The notes under the pieces were generated by a model. That model was not told the DNA's origin. It did not search any database and saw only the letters and a program-made list of their open reading frames with translations. Source: Rhizobium terricola (lineage in GTDB: Bacteria > Pseudomonadota > Alphaproteobacteria > Rhizobiales > Rhizobiaceae). Taken from it: a stretch of 64,000 nt of DNA. This document shows positions 17,475 to 26,636 of this stretch, piece by piece (position 1 is the first letter of the stretch; each line of letters begins with the position of its first letter). The position numbers were made by a program, and so were the translations under genes. The stretch lies in contig NZ_JABBGK010000004.1 of assembly GCF_012927355.1 (NCBI RefSeq), positions 206,932-270,931 on the forward strand, given 5' to 3'.

Positions 17475-18314
17475 TCAGCCTTTCAGACCGGTCATGGTGA
17501 TGCCCTCGACGAAACGCTTCTGCGCGAGCAGGAAGGCGAGCACGAGGGGAAGGGTGATGATGAGGGTGGCCGCCATCAGCGCGCCGTAGTCGTCGCCTGC
17601 TTCCGCCGCGCGGAAGTAGAGAAGGCCGAGCGGCGGCGTTGCATAGGCCTGGTTGGTGACGACGATCAGCGGCCAGAACAGGTCGTTCCAGTGCGCCACG
17701 ACCGAAAAGATCGAAAAGGCGGTGATCGCCGGCCAGGCATTCGGCACGATGACACGCGCGACGATGCCGACCTCGGACATGCCGTCGAGCCGCGCCGCAT
17801 GGATCAGGTCGTCGGGAATGCCCCGAAAGAACTGCAGGAACAGGAAGATCGCGAAGACCGAGATCGAGAACGGCGCGACCAGCGCGAAATAGCTGTTGAG
17901 CACAGCCAAGCGATCGAAGGCGACATAGAGCGGCAAGGCCGTGGCATGGATCGGCACCAGCAGACCGAGCATGACCAGCGCCATCATCACCCGCGCCGCC
18001 CGGAAGGACAGCTTGGCCATGGCATAGGCGCACGGAATGGCGACGATCACCTGAACGACCAGGATGAGGCCGGAAACGATAACACCGTTGACGAGCAGCC
18101 CGCCCATGGAAACCCGGCCGAACGCCTTGGCGAAATTCTCCGCATAGGACCAGGTCTGCGGGATCAGCGACAGGGACGAGGAGAAGATCTCGCTCTGGGC
18201 CTTGCCGGCGGTCGAAATCATGAAGATGTAGGGCGCGAGAAAGATAATGGCCCCGAGGGTCAGCAGGCCCAGACGCAGCGCCCGCGCCGGTGTGAAGCGG
18301 TCGGTCGTGGTCAT
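17475..18314 (-). CDS. carbohydrate-type ABC permease (UgpE/MalG-like)
   Basis: Inner-membrane permease, 279 residues, CUT1 family. A short N-terminal cytoplasmic arm precedes the first helix (LGLLTLGAIIFLAPYIFMI, residues 15-33), followed by a long periplasmic segment and five more helices. The EAA loop reads AARLDGMSEVGIVARVIVP with the conserved G. The start ATG at 18314 overlaps the preceding permease stop by 4 bases (ATGA), the usual coupling. It should form a heterodimer with the permease encoded by 18311-19246. The C-terminus FVEGITMTGLKG is the standard ending of MalG/UgpE-type proteins. Confidence 0.93.
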   Translation of the reverse strand: MTTTDRFTPARALRLGLLTLGAIIFLAPYIFMISTAGKAQSEIFSSSLSLIPQTWSYAENFAKAFGRVSMGGLLVNGVIVSGLILVVQVIVAIPCAYAMAKLSFRAARVMMALVMLGLLVPIHATALPLYVAFDRLAVLNSYFALVAPFSISVFAIFLFLQFFRGIPDDLIHAARLDGMSEVGIVARVIVPNAWPAITAFSIFSVVAHWNDLFWPLIVVTNQAYATPPLGLLYFRAAEAGDDYGALMAATLIITLPLVLAFLLAQKRFVEGITMTGLKG

Positions 18315-19246
18315 GCGTAGTGCACCTTCCGGTCCATGACGCGGTATTGGAGGAACATCAGGGAGACGAGGATCGCCAGGAAGATGACGGTCATGGCCGA
18401 GGCGTAGCCGACCTTCAGATAGACAAATCCCTCCTGGTAGATGGTGAAGAGCAGGACCTCGGAGGCCTTGTTGGGGCCGCCTTCGGTCAGCGTTTTCACG
18501 GTCTCGAACACCTTGACCGAATTGATGATGCTGATCGTCGTGACGAACAGTGTGGTCGGCCCGAGCATAGGCCAAGTGACGAGGCGGAAGCGGGAGAGCG
18601 CCGAGCGCGCGCCGTCGACTTCCGCCGCCTGGTAGAGCTCGCGCGGAATGGCGGAGAGGCCGGCGAGGAACAGCACCATGTTGAAGCCGGTCGCCTGCCA
18701 GATGCCGATGATCGACAGGCTGGTCATCACCGTGCTGGAGGCGCCGAGCCAGTTGGGGCCCTCGACGCCGATCATCGCCGAAGCCGCGTTGATCGGCCCG
18801 ATGGTCGGGTGAAAGAGATATTGCCAAACAGTGGCCATGGCGACGAGCAAAGAGGCGACCGGCAGGAAATAGACGGTCCGGAACAGGCTCTTGCCCCATC
18901 CCTCCGCCTCGATCAGCAGCGCGATGCCGAGACCGAGGGCCATCGAGACCGGCGCGACGATCGCCGCATAGACCGTGGTGTTCCACAGCGATCTCTTGAA
19001 GGTGCGATCGTTCAGCAGTTCGGCATAGTTCTCGAAGCCGACGAAATTGAAACTGCCGTAGCCCAGCTCGAAATCGGTAAAGCCAAGGAAGAGCACCGCG
19101 ATCGTCGGCAGGATGATGAAGAGCAGAAGCAGCACCAGCGCCGGAGCCGAAAGCATCATCGCCAGCCTAGCCTCGCGGCGGCCTGCGACTTCGGCCGCCG
19201 AAGGTGCGGGCCGGGCAGTAGCCGGGAAAGACACGACGCTAGCCAT
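18311..19246 (-). CDS. carbohydrate-type ABC permease (UgpA/MalF-like)
   Basis: Inner-membrane permease, 311 residues, CUT1 family. After about 30 cytoplasmic residues comes a first helix (APALVLLLLFIILPTIAVLFL), then the periplasmic loop with FVGFENYAELLND and a core of five helices. The EAA loop is AAEVDGARSALSRFRLVTWP. The ATG at 19246 is preferred to upstream in-frame codons because it overlaps the ATPase stop by 8 bases and starts a standard-length N-terminus. Partner of the UgpE-like permease. Confidence 0.92.
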   Translation of the reverse strand: MASVVSFPATARPAPSAAEVAGRREARLAMMLSAPALVLLLLFIILPTIAVLFLGFTDFELGYGSFNFVGFENYAELLNDRTFKRSLWNTTVYAAIVAPVSMALGLGIALLIEAEGWGKSLFRTVYFLPVASLLVAMATVWQYLFHPTIGPINAASAMIGVEGPNWLGASSTVMTSLSIIGIWQATGFNMVLFLAGLSAIPRELYQAAEVDGARSALSRFRLVTWPMLGPTTLFVTTISIINSVKVFETVKTLTEGGPNKASEVLLFTIYQEGFVYLKVGYASAMTVIFLAILVSLMFLQYRVMDRKVHYA

Positions 19247-20408
19247 GCAGGACTTCCTCCTGCCCGGCAGAGACCGTGGCAACGCTGGCGGCAAGTCGCT
19301 CGCCGTGTTCGTCGAACAGCAGGATCGTCCTCGGGTCGAGTTTCAGCTCGACGCGCTGCCCAGCCTCGAGCCCGATCGCCGCGGACGGCGCGAGCTTGGC
19401 GACGACCACGCCGTCCATCGCCGCGAGCTTGGTGAACACCACCACTTCCGAGCCGAGGAATTCGAGCCGCTCGATACGAGCCGGCATGCCGCCCTCGCCG
19501 GCACCGGCAAGCCGAACGAATTCCGGACGGAAGGCGACCGTCACCGCGGTTGCGGATTTCAGATGGCTGCGCGGTGCGAGGCGAACGTCGCCCGCCTGCA
19601 CGAGCCCGCGATTGTCGACCACCGTCTGCAGCACGTTGATCCGCGGTTGCCCGAGGAACTTGGCGACCTCCAGATGGGCCGGATCGTCGTAGATCCTGCG
19701 CGGGCTGTCGAGCTGCAGGAGCCGGCCGCCGATCATCACCGCGACGCGGTCGGCCATCGATAGCGCTTCCGACTGGTCATGCGTGACATAGAGTGTCGGA
19801 ACGCCGGCCTTGCGATGCAGTTCGACGATTTCGCCCCGCGCATGGACGCGAAGGTTGGCGTCGAGGTTGGAAAGCGGCTCGTCCATCAGGAAGACGTTGG
19901 GGTGGCGCACCATGGCACGGGCGAGCGCCACACGCTGGCGCTGGCCGCCCGACATCTGCCCGGGCTTGCGGTCGAGCAGATGGTCGATCTTCAGCGATGC
20001 CGCCATTTCCTGGACCTGCCGCTGGATGTCGGCGCGAACCCGGCGTTGCTCCGCCAGCATCGCCCCGATCAGAGGCAGGCGCCCGGCCGTCGACAGGCGC
20101 CGCATGGCAAGCGGTACCGCGATGTTCTGCCCCGCCGTCAGATGCGGATAGAGCGCGTAGGACTGGAACACCATGGCGATGTTGCGATCACCGGCCGCCT
20201 TGCCGGAAACCTCTTCGCCACCGATGACGATCTCGCCGCGGTCGGCATGGTCGAGGCCGGCGACGATACGCAGAAGCGTGCTCTTGCCGCAGCCGGAGGG
20301 ACCGACCAGCGCGATGAACTCGCCCGGCTCTGCCTCAAGGCTCACGCCCTTCAGGATGCTGTTGCCTGCATAGGACTTGTTGATGTCGCGAAGGCTGAAG
20401 ACGCTCAT
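19239..20408 (-). CDS. ABC transporter ATPase (UgpC/MalK-type)
   Basis: Cytoplasmic ATPase, 389 residues. Walker A GPSGCGKST is at 36-44, the Q-loop in VFQSYALYPHL (80-90), signature MSGGQRQRV (152-160), Walker B VFLMDEP (172-178) and H-loop VTHDQSEA. The C-terminal third (from about 240) is the TOBE/regulatory region of MalK/UgpC-type proteins. Compared with MalK, residues 103-128 carry an extra basic/hydrophobic insertion between the Q-loop and the signature. The gene lies between the metallophosphoesterase and permease genes with overlaps at both ends, so its place in the operon is secure. Confidence 0.93.
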   Translation of the reverse strand: MSVFSLRDINKSYAGNSILKGVSLEAEPGEFIALVGPSGCGKSTLLRIVAGLDHADRGEIVIGGEEVSGKAAGDRNIAMVFQSYALYPHLTAGQNIAVPLAMRRLSTAGRLPLIGAMLAEQRRVRADIQRQVQEMAASLKIDHLLDRKPGQMSGGQRQRVALARAMVRHPNVFLMDEPLSNLDANLRVHARGEIVELHRKAGVPTLYVTHDQSEALSMADRVAVMIGGRLLQLDSPRRIYDDPAHLEVAKFLGQPRINVLQTVVDNRGLVQAGDVRLAPRSHLKSATAVTVAFRPEFVRLAGAGEGGMPARIERLEFLGSEVVVFTKLAAMDGVVVAKLAPSAAIGLEAGQRVELKLDPRTILLFDEHGERLAASVATVSAGQEEVLHG

Positions 20409-21241
20409 TCCGCCGCCTCCGTGGGAACCGCGGTGATGTTGCGCGGATAGACCTCGTCGATCACGTCGTCGAGAACATGAGCGGTCATTCCTGGAACGCG
20501 AACGATCTCGCTCTTCACGTCATCGGCGAAATGATGCACCACCGCGCCGACCAGCCGCTCGCCGGGCATCAGTCGCTCCAGCTTGTCGAGGATGAAGGAG
20601 GTGGGCGGTGCCCAGACGAGCTGCGTGTTCCCGACAGCGCCCTGCCAGGTCCAGTGCAGGTGGCCGCTGGCATAGAGCGCCACGTCGTGAGCCGCCAGAA
20701 GGCCTAGCAGGCGCTGGCGTTCGCTCGGACGCGCACCCCAGTAGCCGGTGTCGCCTTCGTCCGCATCGTCGACGAACAGCGGCTTGTGCGCGAAGATCGC
20801 GATCCGACGTGCTTCGCGCGTTTCGAGCATTTCGGTCAGCCAGACGAACTGCTCTTCTTCCTCAGGGTGGCCCGATCCGACGAGCAGGCTGTTCAGCCCG
20901 ATCAGGCGCCAGTTGCCGACATCCTTGGCAAAACGGTCAGGACCGGCAAGCCGGCGCCAGCGCTCGAGCCGCAGGTCGTCGATCGGCTGGTGCGAACCCG
21001 GCATGTGGCCGACGTCGTGATTGCCCGGGACGATCAGGACCGGCACGCCGAGTTCGTTCATCAGCCCCATCGAAAACAGGATGTCGTCCTCGCGGTCCGC
21101 TCCATCGATGGTCAGGTCACCGGTATGCACGACGAGATCGGGCGCGATCTCGTCGATCCAGCGCCGGATGGGATCCCAGTTGCCGTTGAAATGCGACTTG
21201 GTGGGACTGAAATGGGTATCGCTGATCTGGACGATCTTCAT
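20405..21241 (-). CDS. calcineurin-like metallophosphoesterase (CpdA/glycerophosphodiesterase-like)
   Basis: Di-metal phosphodiesterase, 278 residues, no signal peptide, so cytoplasmic. All class motifs are present: DTH (residues 8-10), HTGDLTIDG (GD at 41-42), PGNHDVG (about 73-79), AHKPLF and the C-terminal ASGHLHW. The start is ATG 21241; an upstream in-frame ATG adds only seven unlikely residues. It is the first gene of the Ugp-like import operon and overlaps the ATPase gene by 4 bases. In characterised relatives the substrates are cAMP or glycerophosphodiesters. Coupling to a Ugp-like importer makes hydrolysis of an imported glycerophosphodiester to glycerol-3-phosphate the simplest idea, which is inference. 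Confidence 0.88.
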   Translation of the reverse strand: MKIVQISDTHFSPTKSHFNGNWDPIRRWIDEIAPDLVVHTGDLTIDGADREDDILFSMGLMNELGVPVLIVPGNHDVGHMPGSHQPIDDLRLERWRRLAGPDRFAKDVGNWRLIGLNSLLVGSGHPEEEEQFVWLTEMLETREARRIAIFAHKPLFVDDADEGDTGYWGARPSERQRLLGLLAAHDVALYASGHLHWTWQGAVGNTQLVWAPPTSFILDKLERLMPGERLVGAVVHHFADDVKSEIVRVPGMTAHVLDDVIDEVYPRNITAVPTEAAE

Positions 21242-21647
21242 GGTCGGGCACCTTCTGAACACAGGGCCGCACAGGTCCTCTGGAAACCGCGGCGCGCTGC
21301 CGAACTCTCTTAGGTGCTCTCCGTGTCAGCTGCGTAAGGCGTCTTTCAGCGTTCTTTCAAAACCGTCATCAATCCGTCAGCAACGGCTTTCTGCCCGGCT
21401 TTCAAGGGGCCCCGCACAACGGATTGCGGCAGGCGGTCGAGGCCACCTCCTGCACTCGCCCACTGATCGGGAAACGACCGCATTCGGAATTTATTTGACA
21501 CATGTATGATAAGTGACATATTTTGCATTCAAACACGCAGAGCACCGCTGCAGGCGACTTGGGGACAGCAGGCGAAAAGCGCTTGAACATCCGCCGCCAA
21601 ACGCAGGAATAATCTGACATCGCAGCCTTTCCAAACTGGGGAACAAC
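21242..21647. other. divergent promoter region, 406 bases
   Basis: Separates the metallophosphoesterase/ABC operon (minus) from the hydantoinase operon (plus). It contains a plus-strand promoter with an embedded operator at 21495-21534. On the minus strand, TGACGG occurs twice with 11-base periodicity (21363-21379). No gene was recognised. Confidence 0.6.
21495..21534 (+). promoter_or_regulatory. promoter with ATAWGTGAYA operator, hydantoinase operon
   Basis: TTGACA (21495-21500) and TATTTT (21519-21524, 18-base spacing) form a good sigma-70 promoter in an A+T-rich patch. The spacer holds ATAAGTGACA (21509-21518), and CATTCAAAC follows at 21526-21534. The same elements in the same order occur at 34307-34345, so this is likely the binding site of the FadR-type regulator at 30428-31159. 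Confidence 0.6.
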
Positions 21648-23732
21648 ATGGCGAACAGCGCGCCACGCAACTGCCGCGTCGGGGTCGACATCGGTGGAAC
21701 TTTCACGGACATCGCCCTGGATCTCGACGGAACCCTCCACTCCACCAAGATCCTCACCGACTACACCGCCCCCGAGCGCGCCATCCTCGCCGGCGTGAAG
21801 TCGGTCGCCACGACGGCAGGCATCGCCCTCTCGGACATCGACATCCTGATCCATGGCACCACCCTTGCCACGAATGCGCTGATCGAACGGCGCGGCGCAA
21901 AAACCGCCTTCATCACCACCGAGGGCTTTCGCGACGTGCTGGAGATGCGCACCGAGAACCGGTTCGAACAATACGACCTGAACATCGCCTTGCCTCCGGC
22001 CCTCATCGCCCGAGCCGACCGCCATGTCGTTCGCGAACGCATCGACGCCACCGGAAAGGTCCTGCTGCCGCTCGACGAGGCATCCGTCGCGGCAGTCGTC
22101 GAGCAGATCGCCGCCGGCGGCTACGAGAGCGTCGCGATCGGCTTGATCCATGCCTATGCCAACGGAGACCACGAGGCGCGCGTTCGCGCAGCCCTTCTGG
22201 AGCGCCTCCCGCACCTGTCGGTATCGATCTCCTCCGAGGTCTCCCCGCAGATGCGCGAGTTCGAGCGCTTCAACACCGTTTGCGCCAACGCCTATGTCAA
22301 GCCGGCGATCAAGTCCTACCTGGACCGCCTCGTCGTCTCGCTGAAGGAAATCGGCGTCGGCTGCCCGGTCTTCATGATCCATTCCGGCGGCGGCATCGTC
22401 TCTGTCGAAAGCGCATCGGAATTCCCGGTTCGCCTCGTTGAATCAGGCCCGGCCGGCGGCGCCATCTTTGCCGCCGACATCGCCCGCCACCACGGGCTCG
22501 ATACCGTACTTTCCTTCGACATGGGCGGCACGACCGCCAAGATCTGCCTGATCGAGAACCAGGTGCCGAAGACGGCCAAGACCTTCGAGGTCGCCCGGAC
22601 CTACCGGTTCCGCAAGGGCTCGGGCATGCCGATCTCCATTCCTGTGGTCGAGATGGTCGAAATCGGCGCCGGCGGCGGCTCGATCGCCAGCGTCGATGCC
22701 ATGCGCCAGATCCGTGTCGGCCCGCACAGCGCAGCCTCCGAGCCCGGTCCGGCCTGCTACCAGCGCGGCGGCACCAGGCCCACGGTGACGGATGCCGACC
22801 TCATCCTCGGCAAGCTCGACCCCGACAACTTCGCCGGCGGCGCCATTCCTCTCTCCATAGAGGCAAGCCGCAGCGCGATGACGAACGAGATCGGCAGCGT
22901 CATCAATCTCGATGCCGAGGCCGCCGCCTACGGCACCTGTGAAATGGTCGACGAGAACATGGCGAATGCCGGCCGCGTCCACGCCGTCGAGAACGGCAAG
23001 GACATTTCCGACTTCACGATGATCACGTTTGGTGGTGCCGGTCCGCTTCACGCAGCGCGCCTCTGCGAGAAGATGGGCATCTCGACCTTCCTCGTCCCTC
23101 CGGGTGCAGGCGTCGGCTCGGCGATCGGCTTCCTTAAGGCGCCGTTCGGCTACGAGTCCGTCCGCAGCGCCGTGTTCAGCCTGTCCCGCTTCGATGTGGC
23201 CGAGGCCAACCGGCTGCTCGCGGTGATGCGCGACGAGGCGATGCGCTTCGTCGAGGGCGGACTCGAAACCGCAGACCCCGTGATCGAGCGCACGGTCTTC
23301 ATGCGTTATGCCGGCCAGGGCTGGGACATTCCGGTATCCCTGCCCTTCGGCGAATTCGACGCCGCGAGCGCTGCAAGGGTGGTCGAACTTTTCGAGCAGG
23401 AATATGCACGCTTCTTCGGCCGCGCGATCGAGGGTCTCGAAATCGAGATCGTCAGCTGGTCGGTCAAGGTCAGTTCACCGCTGGCCGAAGTGACCCGTGT
23501 TCCGCCGGTTGCCGCCGGCGCCGTCGTCGAGCCGCCCCTGCGCCGCAAGGTCTTCGATGCCGCAAGCCATGTCTATCTCGACGCCGGCATTCACAACCGC
23601 ACCGACCTAAAGCCCGGCGACGTCGTCAACGGCCCCGCCGTCATCGTCGAGCGGGAAACCTCGACCCTGCTCACATCCTCGTTCAAGGCAATCCCGCAGA
23701 ACGACGGCTGCCTTCTCGTAACCCGCCGCTGA
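21648..23732 (+). CDS. hyuA: hydantoinase/oxoprolinase family protein, subunit A
   Basis: ATP-dependent hydantoinase/5-oxoprolinase/acetone-carboxylase family A subunit, 694 residues, the normal length. The N-terminal actin-like phosphate loop is visible as VGVDIGGTFTDI (residues 9-20), followed by the family motif HGTTLATNALIERRGAKTAF. The second nucleotide-binding region reads DMGGTTAKICLIE, and a further typical motif is GGAGPLHA (about residue 463). The reaction class is ATP-driven cleavage or carboxylation at a cyclic amide or ketone; the actual substrate is unknown. GGGGAA precedes ATG 21648. It is the first gene of an operon running to 30358, with the B subunit 10 bases downstream. Confidence 0.9.
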   Translation: MANSAPRNCRVGVDIGGTFTDIALDLDGTLHSTKILTDYTAPERAILAGVKSVATTAGIALSDIDILIHGTTLATNALIERRGAKTAFITTEGFRDVLEMRTENRFEQYDLNIALPPALIARADRHVVRERIDATGKVLLPLDEASVAAVVEQIAAGGYESVAIGLIHAYANGDHEARVRAALLERLPHLSVSISSEVSPQMREFERFNTVCANAYVKPAIKSYLDRLVVSLKEIGVGCPVFMIHSGGGIVSVESASEFPVRLVESGPAGGAIFAADIARHHGLDTVLSFDMGGTTAKICLIENQVPKTAKTFEVARTYRFRKGSGMPISIPVVEMVEIGAGGGSIASVDAMRQIRVGPHSAASEPGPACYQRGGTRPTVTDADLILGKLDPDNFAGGAIPLSIEASRSAMTNEIGSVINLDAEAAAYGTCEMVDENMANAGRVHAVENGKDISDFTMITFGGAGPLHAARLCEKMGISTFLVPPGAGVGSAIGFLKAPFGYESVRSAVFSLSRFDVAEANRLLAVMRDEAMRFVEGGLETADPVIERTVFMRYAGQGWDIPVSLPFGEFDAASAARVVELFEQEYARFFGRAIEGLEIEIVSWSVKVSSPLAEVTRVPPVAAGAVVEPPLRRKVFDAASHVYLDAGIHNRTDLKPGDVVNGPAVIVERETSTLLTSSFKAIPQNDGCLLVTRR

Positions 23733-23742
23733 GGACCCTGCC

Positions 23743-25410
23743 ATGAACCAGTCCATGATCGACATCCATATGCAGGTGATGTGGAACCGGCTCATCTCGG
23801 TCGTCGAGGAACAGGCCCAGACGCTGATCCGCACGGCGTTTTCGACCAGCGTACGCGAGGCGGGCGACCTGTCCGCCGGCGTCTTCGACCTGAAAGGACA
23901 GATGCTCGCCCAGGCCGTCACCGGCACGCCCGGCCACGTCAACGCCATGGCGGAATCGGTCGCCCACTTCATCAACGACATCGGCCCCGACAACATCTTC
24001 GAGGGCGATGTCTATATCACCAACGACCCCTGGAAGGGCACCGGCCACCTGCACGACATCACGATCGTCACTCCGTCCTTCCACCGCGGCAAGCTGGTCG
24101 GTTACTTCGCCTCCACCGCGCATGTTGTCGACGTCGGCGGTCGCGGCTTCGGTCCCGATGCGCGCGAAGTCTATGAGGAAGGACTGTTCATCCCGATCAT
24201 GAAGTTCTTCGAGCGCGGTCAGGTCAACCGGACTCTGGTCGAGATCGTCAAGAACAACGTGCGCGAAAACGACAAGGTCGTCGGCGACCTCTACGCGCTC
24301 GCCGCCTGCAACGAGACCGGACACCGCCGCCTCGTCGACATGCTGACCGAGTTCAACCTCGACGACCTCGGCATGATCGGCTCCTTCATCCTGAAGCACA
24401 GCCGGGAAGCCACGCTGGAGCGCCTGCGCAACCTGCCGCACGGCTCCTGGTCCTACAGCCTCGATCTCGACGGCTATGACGAGCCGGTGAAGCTCGCCGC
24501 GAAACTGACCATCGGCGCGGACGGCGTCGTCGTCGATTTCGACGGCACCTCGGGCATGAGCAAGTTCGGCATCAACGTTCCGCTCGTCTATGCCAAGGCC
24601 TATGCCTGCTACGGCATCAAATGCGTGGTCGCGCCCGAGATCCCCAACAACGCGGCGTCGTTGGCCCCCTTCGACGTCGTGGCGCCGGAAGGCTGCATCC
24701 TCAACGCCAAGCGCCCGGCACCGGTCGCCGTGCGCCACGTGCTCGGCCATTTCGTTCCGGATCTGGTGCTCGGCGCCCTTCACCAGGCATTGCCCGGCCA
24801 GGTGCCGGCAGAAGGTGCGAGCGCCCTTTGGAACCTGCACATGAGCGTCCGTCCGGTCGCCGACCAGATCGGCGGCAAGGGCGCGGAAATCCTGATGTTC
24901 AATTCCGGCGGCACCGGCGCCCGTCCCGCGCTCGACGGCCTCAACGCCACCGCCTTCCCGAGCGGCGTGCACACCATGCCGATCGAGGCGACGGAAAATG
25001 TCGGCCCGATCATCGTCTGGCGCAAGGAGCTTCGCGAAGGTTCGGGCGGCGCCGGCGCGCAGCGCGGCGGCCTCGGGCAGACCATCGAGATTGCCGCCGC
25101 GGAGGGATACAGCTTCCGCTTCTCGGCGATGTTCGACCGTCTCGGCCATCCGGCCCGCGGACGTGACGGCGGTGGCGCAGGCGCGGCCGGCTCCGTCTCG
25201 CTCGACGACGGAACCACACTCCGGGGCAAGGGCCTGCAATTCGTGCCGGAGGGCCGCAAGCTGGTGCTGCAGCTTCCCGGCGGCGGCGGTTACGGCAACC
25301 CGGCCGAGCGACCCGCCGCAGCCGTCGACCACGACCTTGCACAAGGTTACATCACCGCCGAACAGGCAGCGGACTATGGAGCCGCGAAGAATTCAGGACC
25401 GAAAGCATGA
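23743..25410 (+). CDS. hyuB: hydantoinase/oxoprolinase family protein, subunit B
   Basis: Partner subunit B, 555 residues. Family hallmarks: SVREAGDLSAGVFDLKGQ near residues 33-50, GDVYITNDPWKGTGHLHDI (about 88-106), the STAHVVDVGGRG histidine motif (about 124-135), and the C-terminal FVPEGRKLVLQLPGGGGYG. This subunit supplies the amidohydrolase/metal site in characterised hydantoinases and oxoprolinases. It overlaps the aminotransferase gene by 4 bases, which points to a nitrogenous substrate. An acetone-carboxylase function is less likely because no third gamma-type subunit is present. Confidence 0.9.
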   Translation: MNQSMIDIHMQVMWNRLISVVEEQAQTLIRTAFSTSVREAGDLSAGVFDLKGQMLAQAVTGTPGHVNAMAESVAHFINDIGPDNIFEGDVYITNDPWKGTGHLHDITIVTPSFHRGKLVGYFASTAHVVDVGGRGFGPDAREVYEEGLFIPIMKFFERGQVNRTLVEIVKNNVRENDKVVGDLYALAACNETGHRRLVDMLTEFNLDDLGMIGSFILKHSREATLERLRNLPHGSWSYSLDLDGYDEPVKLAAKLTIGADGVVVDFDGTSGMSKFGINVPLVYAKAYACYGIKCVVAPEIPNNAASLAPFDVVAPEGCILNAKRPAPVAVRHVLGHFVPDLVLGALHQALPGQVPAEGASALWNLHMSVRPVADQIGGKGAEILMFNSGGTGARPALDGLNATAFPSGVHTMPIEATENVGPIIVWRKELREGSGGAGAQRGGLGQTIEIAAAEGYSFRFSAMFDRLGHPARGRDGGGAGAAGSVSLDDGTTLRGKGLQFVPEGRKLVLQLPGGGGYGNPAERPAAAVDHDLAQGYITAEQAADYGAAKNSGPKA

Positions 25411-26615
25411 CCGTCACGTTCGAAAGCGCCCGCGCCGCCAGCATCAAGTCCTCGCCCTCGATGGCCGTATCGATGGCGGCCAAGGCCATGCGTGCGAAGG
25501 GTGAAGACGTCATCGACCTTTCGCTGGGCGAACCCGATTTCGACACGCCCGCCTTCATCGTCGAGGCGGCGATCGAGGCGATGCGGAGCGGCAAGACGCG
25601 TTACACCAGCCCCGACGGGCTGCCGGAACTGCGCGCCGCGATCGTCGCGAAGTTCAAGCGCGAGAACGGCCTGGACTTCGAGATGGACGAGATCTCGATC
25701 GGCAACGGCGCCAAGCAGATCCTGTTCAACGCCTTCCTCGGAACGCTCGAACCGGGCGGCGAAGTGATCGTGCCGGCCCCCTACTGGGTGTCCTACACCG
25801 ACATCGTCATCCTGCATGGTGGCGTGCCGCGGATCGTTCCCTGCGGCGTCGAGGAGGACTTCAAGCTCACACCTGCGAAACTCGAGGCGGCGATCACGCC
25901 GAGAACCCGCTGGTTCCTGTTCAACTCGCCGTCCAACCCGACCGGTGCGATCTATTCGGCCGCCGAGCTCGTGGCCCTCGGCGAGGTGCTCGAACGGCAT
26001 CCCCATGTCTGCGTGATGTCGGACGAGATCTACGAGCACATCGTCTGCGGCGACGTACCCTTCGTCTCCTTCGGCGTCGCCTGCCCTTCGCTGCGGGGGC
26101 GGACCCTGATCATCAACGGCGTCTCCAAGGCCTATGCGATGACCGGCTGGCGGCTCGGCTATGCGGCCGGTCCGAAGAGCCTGACGAAGGTGCTCAACAA
26201 GATGCAGTCGCAGAGCACGACCTGCCCTTCCTCGATCTCGCAGATCGCAGCCGCCGCCGCGCTCAACGGCCCCCAGGATTTCGTGACGACCGCGGTTGCC
26301 GAGTACAAGGCCCGCGGCGCCCTCGTCGCGAGCGGCTTTGCCGCGATCCCGGGCCTTGACGTGCGCGCGCCGGAAGGTGCCTTCTACCTGTTCCCGAAAT
26401 GCGAGGCCTATATCGGCAAGATGGCTCCCGACGGAACACGGATCGAGACGGACACGCAGCTGGCGAGCTACCTGCTCACCGAGGGCAAGGTGGCAACCGT
26501 CCCGGGTGCCGCCTTCGGTGTCGAGCCCTATATCCGCCTTTCCTTCGCGACCTCGCGCGAAAATCTCTCCATTGCGGTCGAGCGGGTCGGCCAGGCCCTC
26601 TCCAAGCTCAGATAA
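25407..26615 (+). CDS. PLP-dependent aminotransferase, class I fold
   Basis: Aspartate-aminotransferase-type (fold type I, subclass Igamma-like) enzyme, 402 residues. Visible motifs: LSLGEPDFDTP at residues 32-42, YTSPDGLPELR, NSPSNPTG (about 172-179), the DEIYEH aspartate that pairs with the PLP ring, the Schiff-base lysine in NGVSKAYAMTGWRLGY (about residue 237), and the C-terminal substrate-carboxylate arginine in IRLSFATS. It would interconvert an amino acid and a 2-oxo acid. It is the third gene of the hydantoinase operon and may transaminate the amino acid released by ring opening (inference). Confidence 0.9.
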   Translation: MTVTFESARAASIKSSPSMAVSMAAKAMRAKGEDVIDLSLGEPDFDTPAFIVEAAIEAMRSGKTRYTSPDGLPELRAAIVAKFKRENGLDFEMDEISIGNGAKQILFNAFLGTLEPGGEVIVPAPYWVSYTDIVILHGGVPRIVPCGVEEDFKLTPAKLEAAITPRTRWFLFNSPSNPTGAIYSAAELVALGEVLERHPHVCVMSDEIYEHIVCGDVPFVSFGVACPSLRGRTLIINGVSKAYAMTGWRLGYAAGPKSLTKVLNKMQSQSTTCPSSISQIAAAAALNGPQDFVTTAVAEYKARGALVASGFAAIPGLDVRAPEGAFYLFPKCEAYIGKMAPDGTRIETDTQLASYLLTEGKVATVPGAAFGVEPYIRLSFATSRENLSIAVERVGQALSKLR

Positions 26616-26636
26616 CCGGTTTCAAGGATTGCTCCC

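Noticed and set aside
23743..25410. Acetone carboxylase beta subunit
   Set aside because: No small gamma subunit nearby and the operon contains amino-acid enzymes; hydantoinase/oxoprolinase B is the better call.
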